DNA of 8,074 nt from Chitinophagaceae bacterium (GTDB taxonomy: Bacteria > Bacteroidota > Bacteroidia > Chitinophagales > Chitinophagaceae). Position 1 is the first letter of the stretch. Each line of letters starts with the position of its first letter. The position numbers were made by a program, and so were the translations under genes. The notes beneath the pieces are model-generated. The model had not been told where the DNA came from. It saw only the letters and a program-made list of their open reading frames with translations, and did no database searches. The DNA lies in assembly GCA_008080615.1 (NCBI GenBank), contig VIKJ01000141.1, forward strand, positions 1 through 8,074. The letters are read 5' to 3'. Of the stretch, positions 1 to 6,635 are shown one piece after another.

Positions 1-1143
1 AATATCAATAGTGGCACATTTAATGTAAAAGGAGTAAAGCAAGTAGGCGATTTATATGCCAACGAATTACGTAAACTAGGCTTTACCATAGAATGGGTTC
101 AACTACCCGATTCATTAAAAAGAGCAGGCCATTTAGTAGCATATAGAAAAGGGAAAAAGGGCAAGAAGCTTTTTTTAATTGGGCATTTAGATACCGTGTT
201 TGAACCAGATATGCCAGCCAATCCATTTACCAAATTAACAGACAGTACTATTACTGGGCAGGGAATTAATGATATGAAAGGCGGAGATGTAATTATCATT
301 GGTGCAATGAAGGCCTTGGCTGATTTAAAATTATTAGATGATGCAAGTATTACCATTTATATGACAGGTGATGAGGAAAATGCAGGAGATCCAAGAGAGG
401 TAAGCCGTGGTGATTTTATCAAGCGCGCTAAAGAGCATGATATTGCATTAGCATTTGAAGGAGCTAGTGGATTAAACAGTATTGCAACTGCACGCAGAGG
501 CGCCAGTGGATGGACATTAGAAGTAGAAGCTAGGCAAGGCCATTCATCAGGTGTTTTTAGTGGAGGAGGATATGGTTCTATTTATGAAGCAGTAAGAATT
601 ATCAATACTTTCAGAGAGCAATTAAGTAAGGAGCAATACCTCACATTTAACCCCGGCTTATTTATTGGAGGATCTGAAATTGATGTGGATACCGAAGCAC
701 AAAGGGGAACTGCATCAGGCAAAACCAATATCATTTCTCCAAAAACAGTGGTGATAGGAGATTTACGTTTTTTAACAGAAGAACAAAAAATAAATGCCCG
801 CAAAACCATGTTGGCAATCACACAACAAAACCTTCCAGGATCAAAAGCAACCATTCGTTTTAGAGATGGCATTCCTTCTATGGCACCAACAAAGGGCAAT
901 AAAGCATTGGCGAATGAATTAAGTAAAACAAGTGAAGCGCTTGGCTTTGGAAAGGTTATACCGGGCAATCCGGGTAGCAGGGGTGCAGGAGATATTTCTT
1001 ATGTAGCAGCTTATGTAGATTGTTTAGATGGTATGGGTGCTAGCGGCAGAGGTGCACATGCACCAGGAGAAGTATTGAATGTAAAAGAATTCCCCAACCT
1101 CATGAAAAGGGCTGCAGTATTCATTTATAGGCTTACTAGATAA
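1..1143 (+). CDS. M20 family metallopeptidase, glutamate carboxypeptidase type (5' end outside window)
   Basis: The open frame runs from the first base of the window to a TAA at 1141-1143, giving 380 codons. The first internal ATG, at 196, lies after the first metal-ligand motif, so the true start is upstream of the window. Numbering from base 1, the M20 zinc-site residues are all present: H62 and D64 in HLDTVFE, D91 in GINDMKGG, E125/E126 in GDEEN (catalytic base and ligand), E153 in AFEG, and H353 in GRGAHAPGE. The opening residues (NINSGTFNVKGV) match the N-terminal part of carboxypeptidase G2-like enzymes. By family, it should hydrolyse a peptide or acyl-amino-acid bond with a two-zinc centre; the substrate cannot be read from sequence. 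About 30-50 residues, perhaps with a signal peptide, are probably missing. The next gene, another metallopeptidase, starts 54 bases downstream on the same strand. Confidence 0.93.
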   Translation, partial: NINSGTFNVKGVKQVGDLYANELRKLGFTIEWVQLPDSLKRAGHLVAYRKGKKGKKLFLIGHLDTVFEPDMPANPFTKLTDSTITGQGINDMKGGDVIIIGAMKALADLKLLDDASITIYMTGDEENAGDPREVSRGDFIKRAKEHDIALAFEGASGLNSIATARRGASGWTLEVEARQGHSSGVFSGGGYGSIYEAVRIINTFREQLSKEQYLTFNPGLFIGGSEIDVDTEAQRGTASGKTNIISPKTVVIGDLRFLTEEQKINARKTMLAITQQNLPGSKATIRFRDGIPSMAPTKGNKALANELSKTSEALGFGKVIPGNPGSRGAGDISYVAAYVDCLDGMGASGRGAHAPGEVLNVKEFPNLMKRAAVFIYRLTR

Positions 1144-1147
1144 AAAA

Positions 1148-1180
1148 TTTGGCTTCCTGTTAAATAAAAAATAAGTTGTA
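1148..1180 (+). promoter_or_regulatory. Candidate Bacteroidota-type promoter for the M24 peptidase gene
   Basis: TTTG at 1148-1151 is followed after 20 bases by TAAGTTGTA at 1172-1180, which ends 17 bases before the ATG at 1198. This resembles the Bacteroidota -33 TTG / -7 TAnnTTTG promoter, with TTGT in place of TTTG. The same box sits at the same distance from two other genes in this window. It would give a leader of roughly 10-13 bases and would let the M24 gene be transcribed separately from the M20 gene. No experimental support is available. Confidence 0.35.
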
Positions 1181-1197
1181 GCAATAAATAATATGTT

Positions 1198-2526
1198 ATG
1201 AAAAAATGGTTTTTGTATTTGATGGTATTGATGGTGATGCAAAGCAATGCACAAGTATTGCCATTAAGAGAGCAAGCCAATATAATGGATGATTTGCTAG
1301 CTTATCGCCTCAATCATTTACTACCTCAACTAATGGAGAAAAATGGTATTGATATGTGGGTAATGATCACCAGAGAATACAATGAAGACCCGATTGTTAA
1401 AACCATGTTGCCAGCAACCTGGATCAGTGCGAGAAGAAGAACCATCTTAGTATTTTATTACAATCCCACAACAAAAGTATTTACCAAATCGGCCGTTGCC
1501 CGATACAATGTTGGCGACCAAATTGCTGCAGCATGGGATATGAAAAAATATCCCAATCAGTGGGATGCACTCAATGCATTGATAGTAGAAAAAAATCCCA
1601 AGAAAATAGCCCTCAATACTTCGGAAAATTTTGCACACGCAGATGGTATGGATCATACAGAATATGAAACCTTAATCAAATCATTGCCAGCAACATTTAA
1701 GCAGCGTGTTGTTTCTGCAGAACCATTGGCTGTAAATTGGTTAGAAACAAGAACAGAAAGAGAAATGCAATTGTATCCGCAATTGATCCGCATCAGTAAA
1801 AATATTATTGCAGAAGGATTTAGTAGCAATGCAATAACGCCAGGCATAACCACCACCGAAGACTTGGTTTGGTGGTTTCGTCAAAAAATAAATGACCTAG
1901 GTTTAACTACTTGGTTTCATCCATCGGTAGAAATACAGCGTAACGACACCGTTGCATTTGATCATTTAAAAGCTTTTACCAGCAAGGGTTACGACAGTAA
2001 GAATATAATTCAACAAGGCGATTTATTACATGTAGATTTTGGTATTAGTTATTTAAGATTGAATACAGATATTCAGGAACACGCTTATGTATTAAAGCCA
2101 AACGAAAAAGATGCTCCTGCCTATTTAAAAAATGCAATGGCAAAAGCCAATCGCTTGCAGGATATTCTTACAGAGCAATTCAAAGAAAATAAAACAGGTA
2201 ATCAAATTTTAGCAGATGCATTAGCGCAAGCAAAAAAAGAAAATATAGAAGGCACTATCTATACGCACCCAATAGGATATCACGGACACGCAGCAGGCCC
2301 CACTATTGGATTATGGGATCAACAAGGTGGTGTACCTGGTAGTGGAGATTTTCCTATGCACTTACGTACTGCTTATTCAATTGAATTAAATGCAGCCGTA
2401 GTAATTAATGAATGGAAAAAAACCATCCGCATTATGTTAGAACAAGATGGCTATTTTGATGAGAATGGTTTTAGGTATATCAATGAACGACAAACCAATT
2501 TACACTTGATAGGTAATCAACGTTAA
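1198..2526 (+). CDS. Exported M24 family metallopeptidase, Xaa-Pro aminopeptidase-like
   Basis: This 442-residue protein has a signal peptide at residues 1-18 (basic MKK, hydrophobic core, likely cleavage SNA|Q), so it should act in the periplasm or outside the cell. Residues about 20-180 fit the creatinase/aminopeptidase P N-terminal domain and about 190-430 the pita-bread catalytic domain. The five M24 metal ligands can be placed: D280 and D291 (11 residues apart), H357 in THPIGYHGH, E396 in SIELN, and E415 in MLEQDGYF. H364 lies seven residues after H357, matching the second conserved His of aminopeptidase P. The family removes an N-terminal residue preceding proline, or cleaves related dipeptides; the exact substrate is not evident. 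The ATG at 1198 is chosen because it directly begins the signal peptide. The stop codon overlaps that of the convergent gene by four bases (TTAA, 2523-2526). Confidence 0.93.
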   Translation: MKKWFLYLMVLMVMQSNAQVLPLREQANIMDDLLAYRLNHLLPQLMEKNGIDMWVMITREYNEDPIVKTMLPATWISARRRTILVFYYNPTTKVFTKSAVARYNVGDQIAAAWDMKKYPNQWDALNALIVEKNPKKIALNTSENFAHADGMDHTEYETLIKSLPATFKQRVVSAEPLAVNWLETRTEREMQLYPQLIRISKNIIAEGFSSNAITPGITTTEDLVWWFRQKINDLGLTTWFHPSVEIQRNDTVAFDHLKAFTSKGYDSKNIIQQGDLLHVDFGISYLRLNTDIQEHAYVLKPNEKDAPAYLKNAMAKANRLQDILTEQFKENKTGNQILADALAQAKKENIEGTIYTHPIGYHGHAAGPTIGLWDQQGGVPGSGDFPMHLRTAYSIELNAAVVINEWKKTIRIMLEQDGYFDENGFRYINERQTNLHLIGNQR

Positions 2527-3587
2527 TGCGCTCTGCTGGCGTATTCGGGGCGTATTACCCAGCTGTTTAATTTGGGTTTTCTATAAACCAACCAATAGAA
2601 AAAAAATAGTGTGGTTGCGCAAGTAATTGCCATGATAATCCATTGTGGTATGGTATTGTGCAAATCAATTAACAAGCCATCTGCATGTTGATCTCCAAAG
2701 CCCAATAGTGCAGGAATTCTAAACCAATAATAAATAGAAACACCCGCAGCTGCGAATGAACTAATCAATATGCGTTCGTTTTTTTCTTTACCCAATCCTT
2801 CAAAAAGAATAAAGATCATTACAGAAGCTAAGAAACCAATCAACGGATAAATATAAGCATCAAAAAATACCCATGCATTGGTTTCGCCAGTATGATCTGG
2901 TACCTGAAACCATCCCCAAATAAAGCCTGGCAAACCTCCAATGATCATCAAGCCACTAAGCGTTTGATAAATATTTTTTTTGGTGATGGCAGGATGAAAA
3001 TTAGGAGTAGTATCAGGGCAGGGCACCGTGCACTTTACACAATGATCACAATGCGCATTGGGCAATGCTACAATTGTATTACCGCCATATAATTTTTCTA
3101 CAGGATGAACCGGGCATAGTGAAGAACACCAGCCACTTTTCCAATCATAATTAAAGCCCATTAGTAAACCTACCAATGTTGTCAGGAATAACAATAAAGC
3201 AGTTGCAAACCCGTTAGTATTAAAAATGGCATGCCTTAATGGAACAATTGCATACAAGCCTATAACAGCAACCAATTGCAATTTTGATTGCAATAGAGGA
3301 TCCATTTTTTTTCGCTTAGAAATATTTAAATGTCTTGGCAGTAAAACAGTGGTTGCCAAAGGACAAATATTTCTCCATAAACCAGTTGCAACAACCAGCA
3401 ATGCAGGTGCAATAGGAATTAATATGTTCCAAAGAATCAGTAAACCAACACTGGGATAAAAAATTAGTAGCAAGAAAATAGCCAAGCCAATCATCCAAAC
3501 CAAAGCTTGTGCAATTCTCCAATACATCACCCTTTTTGCAGACAAATCTGCGCCCTTTTTAAGATGGGGCTTAACAGCTGTAATCAT
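2523..3587 (-). CDS. Polytopic membrane protein with a 4Fe-4S ferredoxin motif (NapH/CcoG-like architecture)
   Basis: The protein has 354 residues from the ATG at 3587; a TTG two codons upstream (3593) is a less likely start. Hydrophobic stretches suggest seven or eight membrane segments, at about 26-44, 48-68, 104-119, 127-146, 207-228, 245-262, 272-290 and 315-335. Between the fourth and fifth is a soluble loop with a classic CxxCxxCxxxCP motif (C180, C183, C186, C190), predicted to hold one 4Fe-4S cluster. Two further Cys-Pro sites, C75 in WRNICPL and C154/C158 in WCSSLCPVHP, recall membrane polyferredoxins of the NapH, NosR and CcoG type. Those usually carry two clusters, so this is a smaller relative. 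A role in passing electrons across or along the inner membrane is inference; the partner is unknown. It is the last gene of a minus-strand unit, starting 12 bases after the MORN gene's stop, and converges on the M24 gene. Confidence 0.82.
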   Translation of the reverse strand: MITAVKPHLKKGADLSAKRVMYWRIAQALVWMIGLAIFLLLIFYPSVGLLILWNILIPIAPALLVVATGLWRNICPLATTVLLPRHLNISKRKKMDPLLQSKLQLVAVIGLYAIVPLRHAIFNTNGFATALLLFLTTLVGLLMGFNYDWKSGWCSSLCPVHPVEKLYGGNTIVALPNAHCDHCVKCTVPCPDTTPNFHPAITKKNIYQTLSGLMIIGGLPGFIWGWFQVPDHTGETNAWVFFDAYIYPLIGFLASVMIFILFEGLGKEKNERILISSFAAAGVSIYYWFRIPALLGFGDQHADGLLIDLHNTIPQWIIMAITCATTLFFFYWLVYRKPKLNSWVIRPEYASRAH

Positions 3588-3599
3588 GTACAAGCAGTA

Positions 3600-4529
3600 T
3601 TAAATAAGTACATTACCATCAAAAGTAGTGCCTTGCATAATATAATGACCGCTGCGTGTATTATCTGTATAAATATTTAAGTTAAACCCACCCAATACCC
3701 AATTCATTCCTGCGGGTAGTGCATCTTTTGAAATAAAATATTCACCTCTTGCATAAATGCTGTTAGACGCTGTAGACAAACTGCCTCTAAAAAAAGTTTT
3801 AGAACTATAGGTATAATTTTGATAAATCAATTTTAATGTAGCCGTTCCTGTTATTTCATAATTAGTATACAAAGTAAAATCTAAATCTAATGAACATCTA
3901 CCGGTTTCACTACCAATTTTTACCATTTGATAACCGGTGTAATTTCTTGAACATATATCTGCAAAAGCACTCAGCATTTTTTCTTTTGCAATAGAGGATT
4001 CATTGGGGTTTAACATTACATCATCTTTCCAGGAACCACTATAAATTAACTTACCTGTTTTATCTCTGTATTCACCCAATCCATTTCTCTTACCTTTTAA
4101 CCAATCACCATCATACACTTCACCTTCAGGAGAAATGGCTTTCCCTTTGCCACTAAATTCATCGTTTAAAAAAGATCCTTCATACTTAAACCCATTGGTG
4201 AGTAACATTGTACCATTTACTAAATTATTTTTTTCATACGTACCCGTAACAATTGTTCCGCTCTTAACGCTGTATTTTCCTTGTCCATTGCGCATGCCAG
4301 CCTTAAATTCACCTTCGTATGTATCACCATTTTTATAAATAATTTTGCCTTTCCCTTCATTAACGCCATTTTTCCACTGACCTTCATAAATAACTGAATC
4401 CGCATAGCGGTATTTTCCTATACCATTTTGGCAATTCCCTGTAAGGCATTTTGCAGTTACTTGTGCATGAATAGAAATAGCACAAAAACAAAATGTAAAT
4501 AAAATAATTACAACAATTAAACGATTCAT
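3600..4529 (-). CDS. Exported MORN-repeat protein with an unrecognised C-terminal domain
   Basis: This 309-residue protein begins with a signal peptide (residues 1-22; the hydrophobic core ends in IHA|Q). Six MORN-type repeats follow at intervals of 22-24 residues, with cores beginning at Y48 (YEGQW), Y71 (YEGEF), V94 (VTGTY, degenerate), Y116 (YEGSF), Y139 (YDGDW) and Y163 (YSGSW). MORN repeats form beta-hairpin arrays; in bacteria their role is mostly undefined, so no function is assigned. From about residue 178 to the end the sequence leaves the repeat pattern and looks like a beta-rich globular domain that I do not recognise. C28/C33 (CLTGNC) and C193/C212 could form disulphides in an exported protein. 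The gene starts 5 bases after the DUF1080 gene's stop and ends 12 bases before the next ATG, so it is almost certainly co-transcribed with both. Confidence 0.88.
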   Translation of the reverse strand: MNRLIVVIILFTFCFCAISIHAQVTAKCLTGNCQNGIGKYRYADSVIYEGQWKNGVNEGKGKIIYKNGDTYEGEFKAGMRNGQGKYSVKSGTIVTGTYEKNNLVNGTMLLTNGFKYEGSFLNDEFSGKGKAISPEGEVYDGDWLKGKRNGLGEYRDKTGKLIYSGSWKDDVMLNPNESSIAKEKMLSAFADICSRNYTGYQMVKIGSETGRCSLDLDFTLYTNYEITGTATLKLIYQNYTYSSKTFFRGSLSTASNSIYARGEYFISKDALPAGMNWVLGGFNLNIYTDNTRSGHYIMQGTTFDGNVLI

Positions 4530-4534
4530 AACAA

Positions 4535-5512
4535 CTACTTAGCAGGCGTGATTACAATATTTCTGTATTCAATAGGGCCATGGTCTCCTTGTAACATGAT
4601 AGGACCTGGTGCTCCCTCCTTACTATCCAATGCGCCACCTGTAATTCCTGGAATAATTTGATCTACAATAATGGCTTTACCATTGGCAATAACAGTTACC
4701 CTTCTACCAATTAAAGTAATATCGTAAGACTGCCATTCGCCTGGCGCTTTGGCCACCATTTCATTAGGGGTAAGAAAACCATAAATACCACCTAAATATG
4801 TAGAAGAAGGTTCTTTACCCATATTGTCTTCTACTTGCACTTCATATCGGCCTCTGAGATATACTCCACTATTGCTTCCTGCAGGATACCTAAATTCTAT
4901 ATGCAATTTAAAATCATTGAACTGTTGATCAGTAATAAGATTAGATCCAGACTTTGGGCTAGTGAGTACACCATCAATTAACACCCACTGATTGGTTTTG
5001 CCAGAAGCATGCCAACCATCGGTATTTTTCCCATTTAATAATTTGATAGGTTTAGCCCAAACAGGCGCAGCAGTTCTTTTTAACAGTGGAGCGCGCTCAC
5101 CTGTAAATGAAAATACTTTACCATAACTAGCCGTGATGGTACCTTTTAATTGATCGTTTTCGAGTACAGCATCTAGTTCCATGTATTTCTCTAAACGCTC
5201 CCATTGTGGAGGAATAGCTAAATGAATTTTTCCATCGGCAGCAACTTGAACATGTGATATAGGACGGGCACTTCCACCATCTGCAACAAAATAACCTACT
5301 AATGTTTTAACGCCAGAAAGTTTTACTTCTAACCAAGAAGGCGCTATTCTTCCATCCATATTTACGGTAAGATCCCAGCGTCCAATGATAGATTGGTCAT
5401 CGGCGGCAATTGCTGATTTTGAGCTAAGAGCACTTAGTGCTACTAATAAAAAAGCCATCAACAAAAGATGGATAAATCCGTTTTTACGAATTACTGAATA
5501 GGTATTTTTCAT
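4535..5512 (-). CDS. Exported DUF1080 (3-keto-disaccharide hydrolase-type) protein
   Basis: This 325-residue protein has a long signal peptide (residues 1-36; core HLLLMAFLLVALSAL, likely cleavage AIA|A). Residues about 40-140 form a beta-rich region opening with IIGRWDLTV, of a kind often found ahead of DUF1080. Residues about 152-323 are the DUF1080 domain (PF06439), a concanavalin-like fold. Visible hallmarks are LLNGKNTDGWH (158-168), NSGVYLRGRYEVQVED (214-229) and GPIMLQGDHGPIEYRNI (303-319). Several family members cleave 3-keto-glycosides after oxidation of the sugar; assigning that activity here is inference, and no oxidoreductase partner lies in the window. It is the first gene of a three-gene minus-strand unit, with a promoter candidate just upstream. 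The ATG at 5512 is chosen because it leads straight into the signal peptide. Confidence 0.9.
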   Translation of the reverse strand: MKNTYSVIRKNGFIHLLLMAFLLVALSALSSKSAIAADDQSIIGRWDLTVNMDGRIAPSWLEVKLSGVKTLVGYFVADGGSARPISHVQVAADGKIHLAIPPQWERLEKYMELDAVLENDQLKGTITASYGKVFSFTGERAPLLKRTAAPVWAKPIKLLNGKNTDGWHASGKTNQWVLIDGVLTSPKSGSNLITDQQFNDFKLHIEFRYPAGSNSGVYLRGRYEVQVEDNMGKEPSSTYLGGIYGFLTPNEMVAKAPGEWQSYDITLIGRRVTVIANGKAIIVDQIIPGITGGALDSKEGAPGPIMLQGDHGPIEYRNIVITPAK

Positions 5513-5529
5513 ATGGCTAAGCTTATGGT

Positions 5530-5560
5530 TACAAGGTAATTAAAAAATAGTACACTCAAA
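5530..5560 (-). promoter_or_regulatory. Candidate promoter for the DUF1080-MORN-FeS unit
   Basis: Read on the minus strand, TTTG (5560-5557) is followed after 18 bases by TACCTTGT (5538-5531) plus A at 5530. The nine-base box ends 17 bases before the ATG at 5512. It has the same form and distance as the boxes before the M24 gene and the 93-residue protein gene. It is the only promoter-like sequence I see serving the three closely packed minus-strand genes. Confidence 0.35.
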
Positions 5561-5660
5561 ACTGGTTCATTATCTTCCCTCCTAACCAGATTGTATATAA
5601 GTATAAATATAAATTTATCTTAATGCGTGAATCATGCAAAAAGGATACATTAACTTAACA

Positions 5661-5690
5661 TTGAACTTTCACGAAATTTATTAATTTGTA
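5661..5690 (+). promoter_or_regulatory. Candidate promoter for the 93-residue protein gene
   Basis: TTG at 5661-5663 is followed after 18 bases by TAATTTGTA at 5682-5690, 17 bases before the ATG at 5708. The box also contains TTAATTTG (5681-5688), one base off the TAnnTTTG consensus. The rest of the 5513-5707 intergenic region is AT-rich, with a short ATAAATTTAT palindrome at 5609-5618 about midway between the two divergent candidates. I see no other gene or RNA in it. Confidence 0.4.
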
Positions 5691-5707
5691 AGTCCAAAAC
5701 AGCCAAC

Positions 5708-5989
5708 ATGCTCACCAATATTACCCCCGAAGAAGCGCAATTAATTCAACGCCTTCGAAAGGCCAAATCAGAAGCAGAAGCTAGTAAAATCATTGAAACT
5801 ACTTTCAATGAAATTGCCCACCAGGCCAACCAAGAAGAGTACTTAAATTCATTTGCTACAAAAATGAATCAACAGTTGGGCTCAATTAATCCACTGTATA
5901 TTGAAGATGCAGATGAATGGAATATGATACAAGCATCTAAAGTATTGTTTTACAGAATTGGTTGTAAATACAGCGCGGTAGTTCACTAG
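5708..5989 (+). CDS. Small protein of unknown function (93 residues)
   Basis: I do not recognise this protein. It starts at an ATG with a promoter-like box at the same 17-base distance as two neighbouring genes and ends in TAG at 5987-5989, so it is likely to be real. It has no signal peptide or membrane segment and should be cytoplasmic. The first 45 or so residues are rich in Glu, Ala, Lys and Gln and look helical (PEEAQLIQRLRKAKSEAEA); an acidic patch follows (YIEDADEWN). The only cysteine is near the C-terminus (IGCKYSAVVH). Its coding strand converges on the toxin gene with only two bases between the stop codons. It is not an obvious third member of the toxin-antitoxin pair, since it lies on the opposite strand. 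Confidence 0.7.
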   Translation: MLTNITPEEAQLIQRLRKAKSEAEASKIIETTFNEIAHQANQEEYLNSFATKMNQQLGSINPLYIEDADEWNMIQASKVLFYRIGCKYSAVVH

Positions 5990-5991
5990 TA

Positions 5992-6354
5992 CTATAATAT
6001 TTTTAAGCCCAACGCCTTATACTGTTTAATTTTTTCATCGTTGGTGACAAGCGTATAGTTATTGCAGAGTGCTTGCCAAATAAGCATTTTATCAAAAGGG
6101 TCTTTATGATAATCTGGTTTTAAGTGATGGTAGGTGATGCTATCAGTATGTGAAAGCGGCTCAATATAAAATCCCATCTGAGTACAAATTTGAGGAATAT
6201 CTTCGATTGCTAATCCACTGATTACCCAAAAACTAATTGAACTGATAATGATGGTGTTTTCCGAATTGGTAATGATATCTTTTGTTTTTTTGGATATTTT
6301 TTTTGTGTCGGCAATGGTCCACAACAAGTAGTGCGTATCTAATAAATAATTCAT
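5992..6354 (-). CDS. VapC-like PIN-domain toxin, probably catalytically impaired
   Basis: The 120-residue protein has the frame of a PIN-domain ribonuclease of the VapC type: LLDTH with D6 near the N-terminus, HKDPFDKMLIWQA with D85 and D88, and LVTNDE with D106. Active relatives cut RNA, often tRNA or rRNA, using three or four acidic residues that hold Mg2+ or Mn2+. The second acidic site, normally SxWEI(S/A)xK, reads SFWVIS here, so the Glu is V44 (GTA, 6225-6223). The text then moves directly to GLAIEDIP, apparently without the usual LKxxLGKL-type stretch of about ten residues, and the protein is a little shorter than its usual length. The open frame is otherwise complete. It may therefore be an inactive remnant or an RNA-binding, non-cutting form. 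Its ATG overlaps the antitoxin stop in ATGA, indicating translational coupling. Confidence 0.85.
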   Translation of the reverse strand: MNYLLDTHYLLWTIADTKKISKKTKDIITNSENTIIISSISFWVISGLAIEDIPQICTQMGFYIEPLSHTDSITYHHLKPDYHKDPFDKMLIWQALCNNYTLVTNDEKIKQYKALGLKIL

Positions 6355-6587
6355 AGTCCTAAAAATTCTTCTGAAGTAATTTTAAAACTATTGGCAATTT
6401 TGATACTTGCTTTCCCATCTAATAAACCAATTTTTCTTTTTGTTTTTTTCCCTGCATTTTTTGGTACAATTCTGGCCACTATTTCTTTCTTTTTACCATA
6501 AGAAATAGCAATTTCCTCCCCGGCAATCACTTTTTTTAATACTTCGGAGAAATGGGTTTTAAAATCACCTACGGTCATTGTTTCCAT
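6351..6587 (-). CDS. Phd/YefM-family antitoxin
   Basis: This 78-residue protein begins METMTVGDFKTHFSEVL, the DNA-binding N-terminal half of Phd/YefM antitoxins, and continues with AGEEIAISYGKKKEIVARIVP, the conserved strand-turn before the linker. A basic linker (KKTKRK, 47-52) leads to a C-terminal tail (GLLDGKASIKIANSFKITSEEFLGL region, 54-78) of the type that wraps around a PIN toxin. By family, the N-terminal half dimerises and binds the operon's own promoter, and the tail neutralises the toxin. No part looks missing, in contrast to the toxin. ATG at 6587 is used; the ATG at 6578 (M4) would remove only three residues. The stop overlaps the toxin start in ATGA. It is divergent from the kinase gene, with 48 bases between the starts. 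Confidence 0.88.
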   Translation of the reverse strand: METMTVGDFKTHFSEVLKKVIAGEEIAISYGKKKEIVARIVPKNAGKKTKRKIGLLDGKASIKIANSFKITSEEFLGL

Positions 6588-6635
6588 ACAGTTTATTTAA
6601 ATAAAAATACTATTTATTTGTCAAGTTGTTGCGGC
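6588..6635. promoter_or_regulatory. Divergent antitoxin/kinase control region with AT-rich palindrome
   Basis: The 48 bases between the divergent starts hold a perfect 14-base palindrome, TTTATTTAAATAAA (6592-6605), and a second TTTATTT at 6613-6619, 21 bases (about two helical turns) after the first. On the plus strand, TTTA (6592-6595) and TTATTTGT (6614-6621) are 18 bases apart and could be a weak -33/-7 pair for the kinase gene. On the minus strand, TAAATAGTA (6616-6608) lies 20 bases before the antitoxin ATG. Because Phd-type antitoxins bind palindromes in their own promoters, this is the natural place for an operator. Such AT-rich palindromes can also arise by chance. Confidence 0.4.

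Noticed and set aside
582..968. 128-codon minus-strand open frame inside the M20 peptidase gene
   Set aside because: It is antisense to conserved M20 sequence and its translation looks like no family.
2538..2556. Direct repeat GGCGTATT (2538-2545 and 2549-2556)
   Set aside because: It is short, inside the C-terminal codons of the 4Fe-4S protein gene, and has no partner elsewhere; probably chance.
2535..2563. Possible hairpin GCTGG/CCAGC as a terminator for the M24 gene
   Set aside because: It has a five-pair stem with a 19-base loop, no T-run, and lies within the coding sequence of the opposite gene.
3588..3593. TTG start two codons upstream for the 4Fe-4S membrane protein
   Set aside because: The ATG at 3587 is adjacent and more usual; the difference is two residues.
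5609..5618. ATAAATTTAT palindrome in the divergent intergenic region
   Set aside because: A 10-base AT-only palindrome is expected by chance in such AT-rich DNA and there is no nearby regulator to bind it.
5708..6587. Three-gene toxin-antitoxin system including the 93-residue protein
   Set aside because: That gene is on the opposite strand, convergent, and has its own start signal; there is no evidence of a functional link.
6552..6635. N-terminal extension of the kinase from ATG 6552
   Set aside because: It would overlap the antitoxin start antisense and add 28 residues that fit no PfkB start; the ATG at 6636 begins right at the first beta strand.
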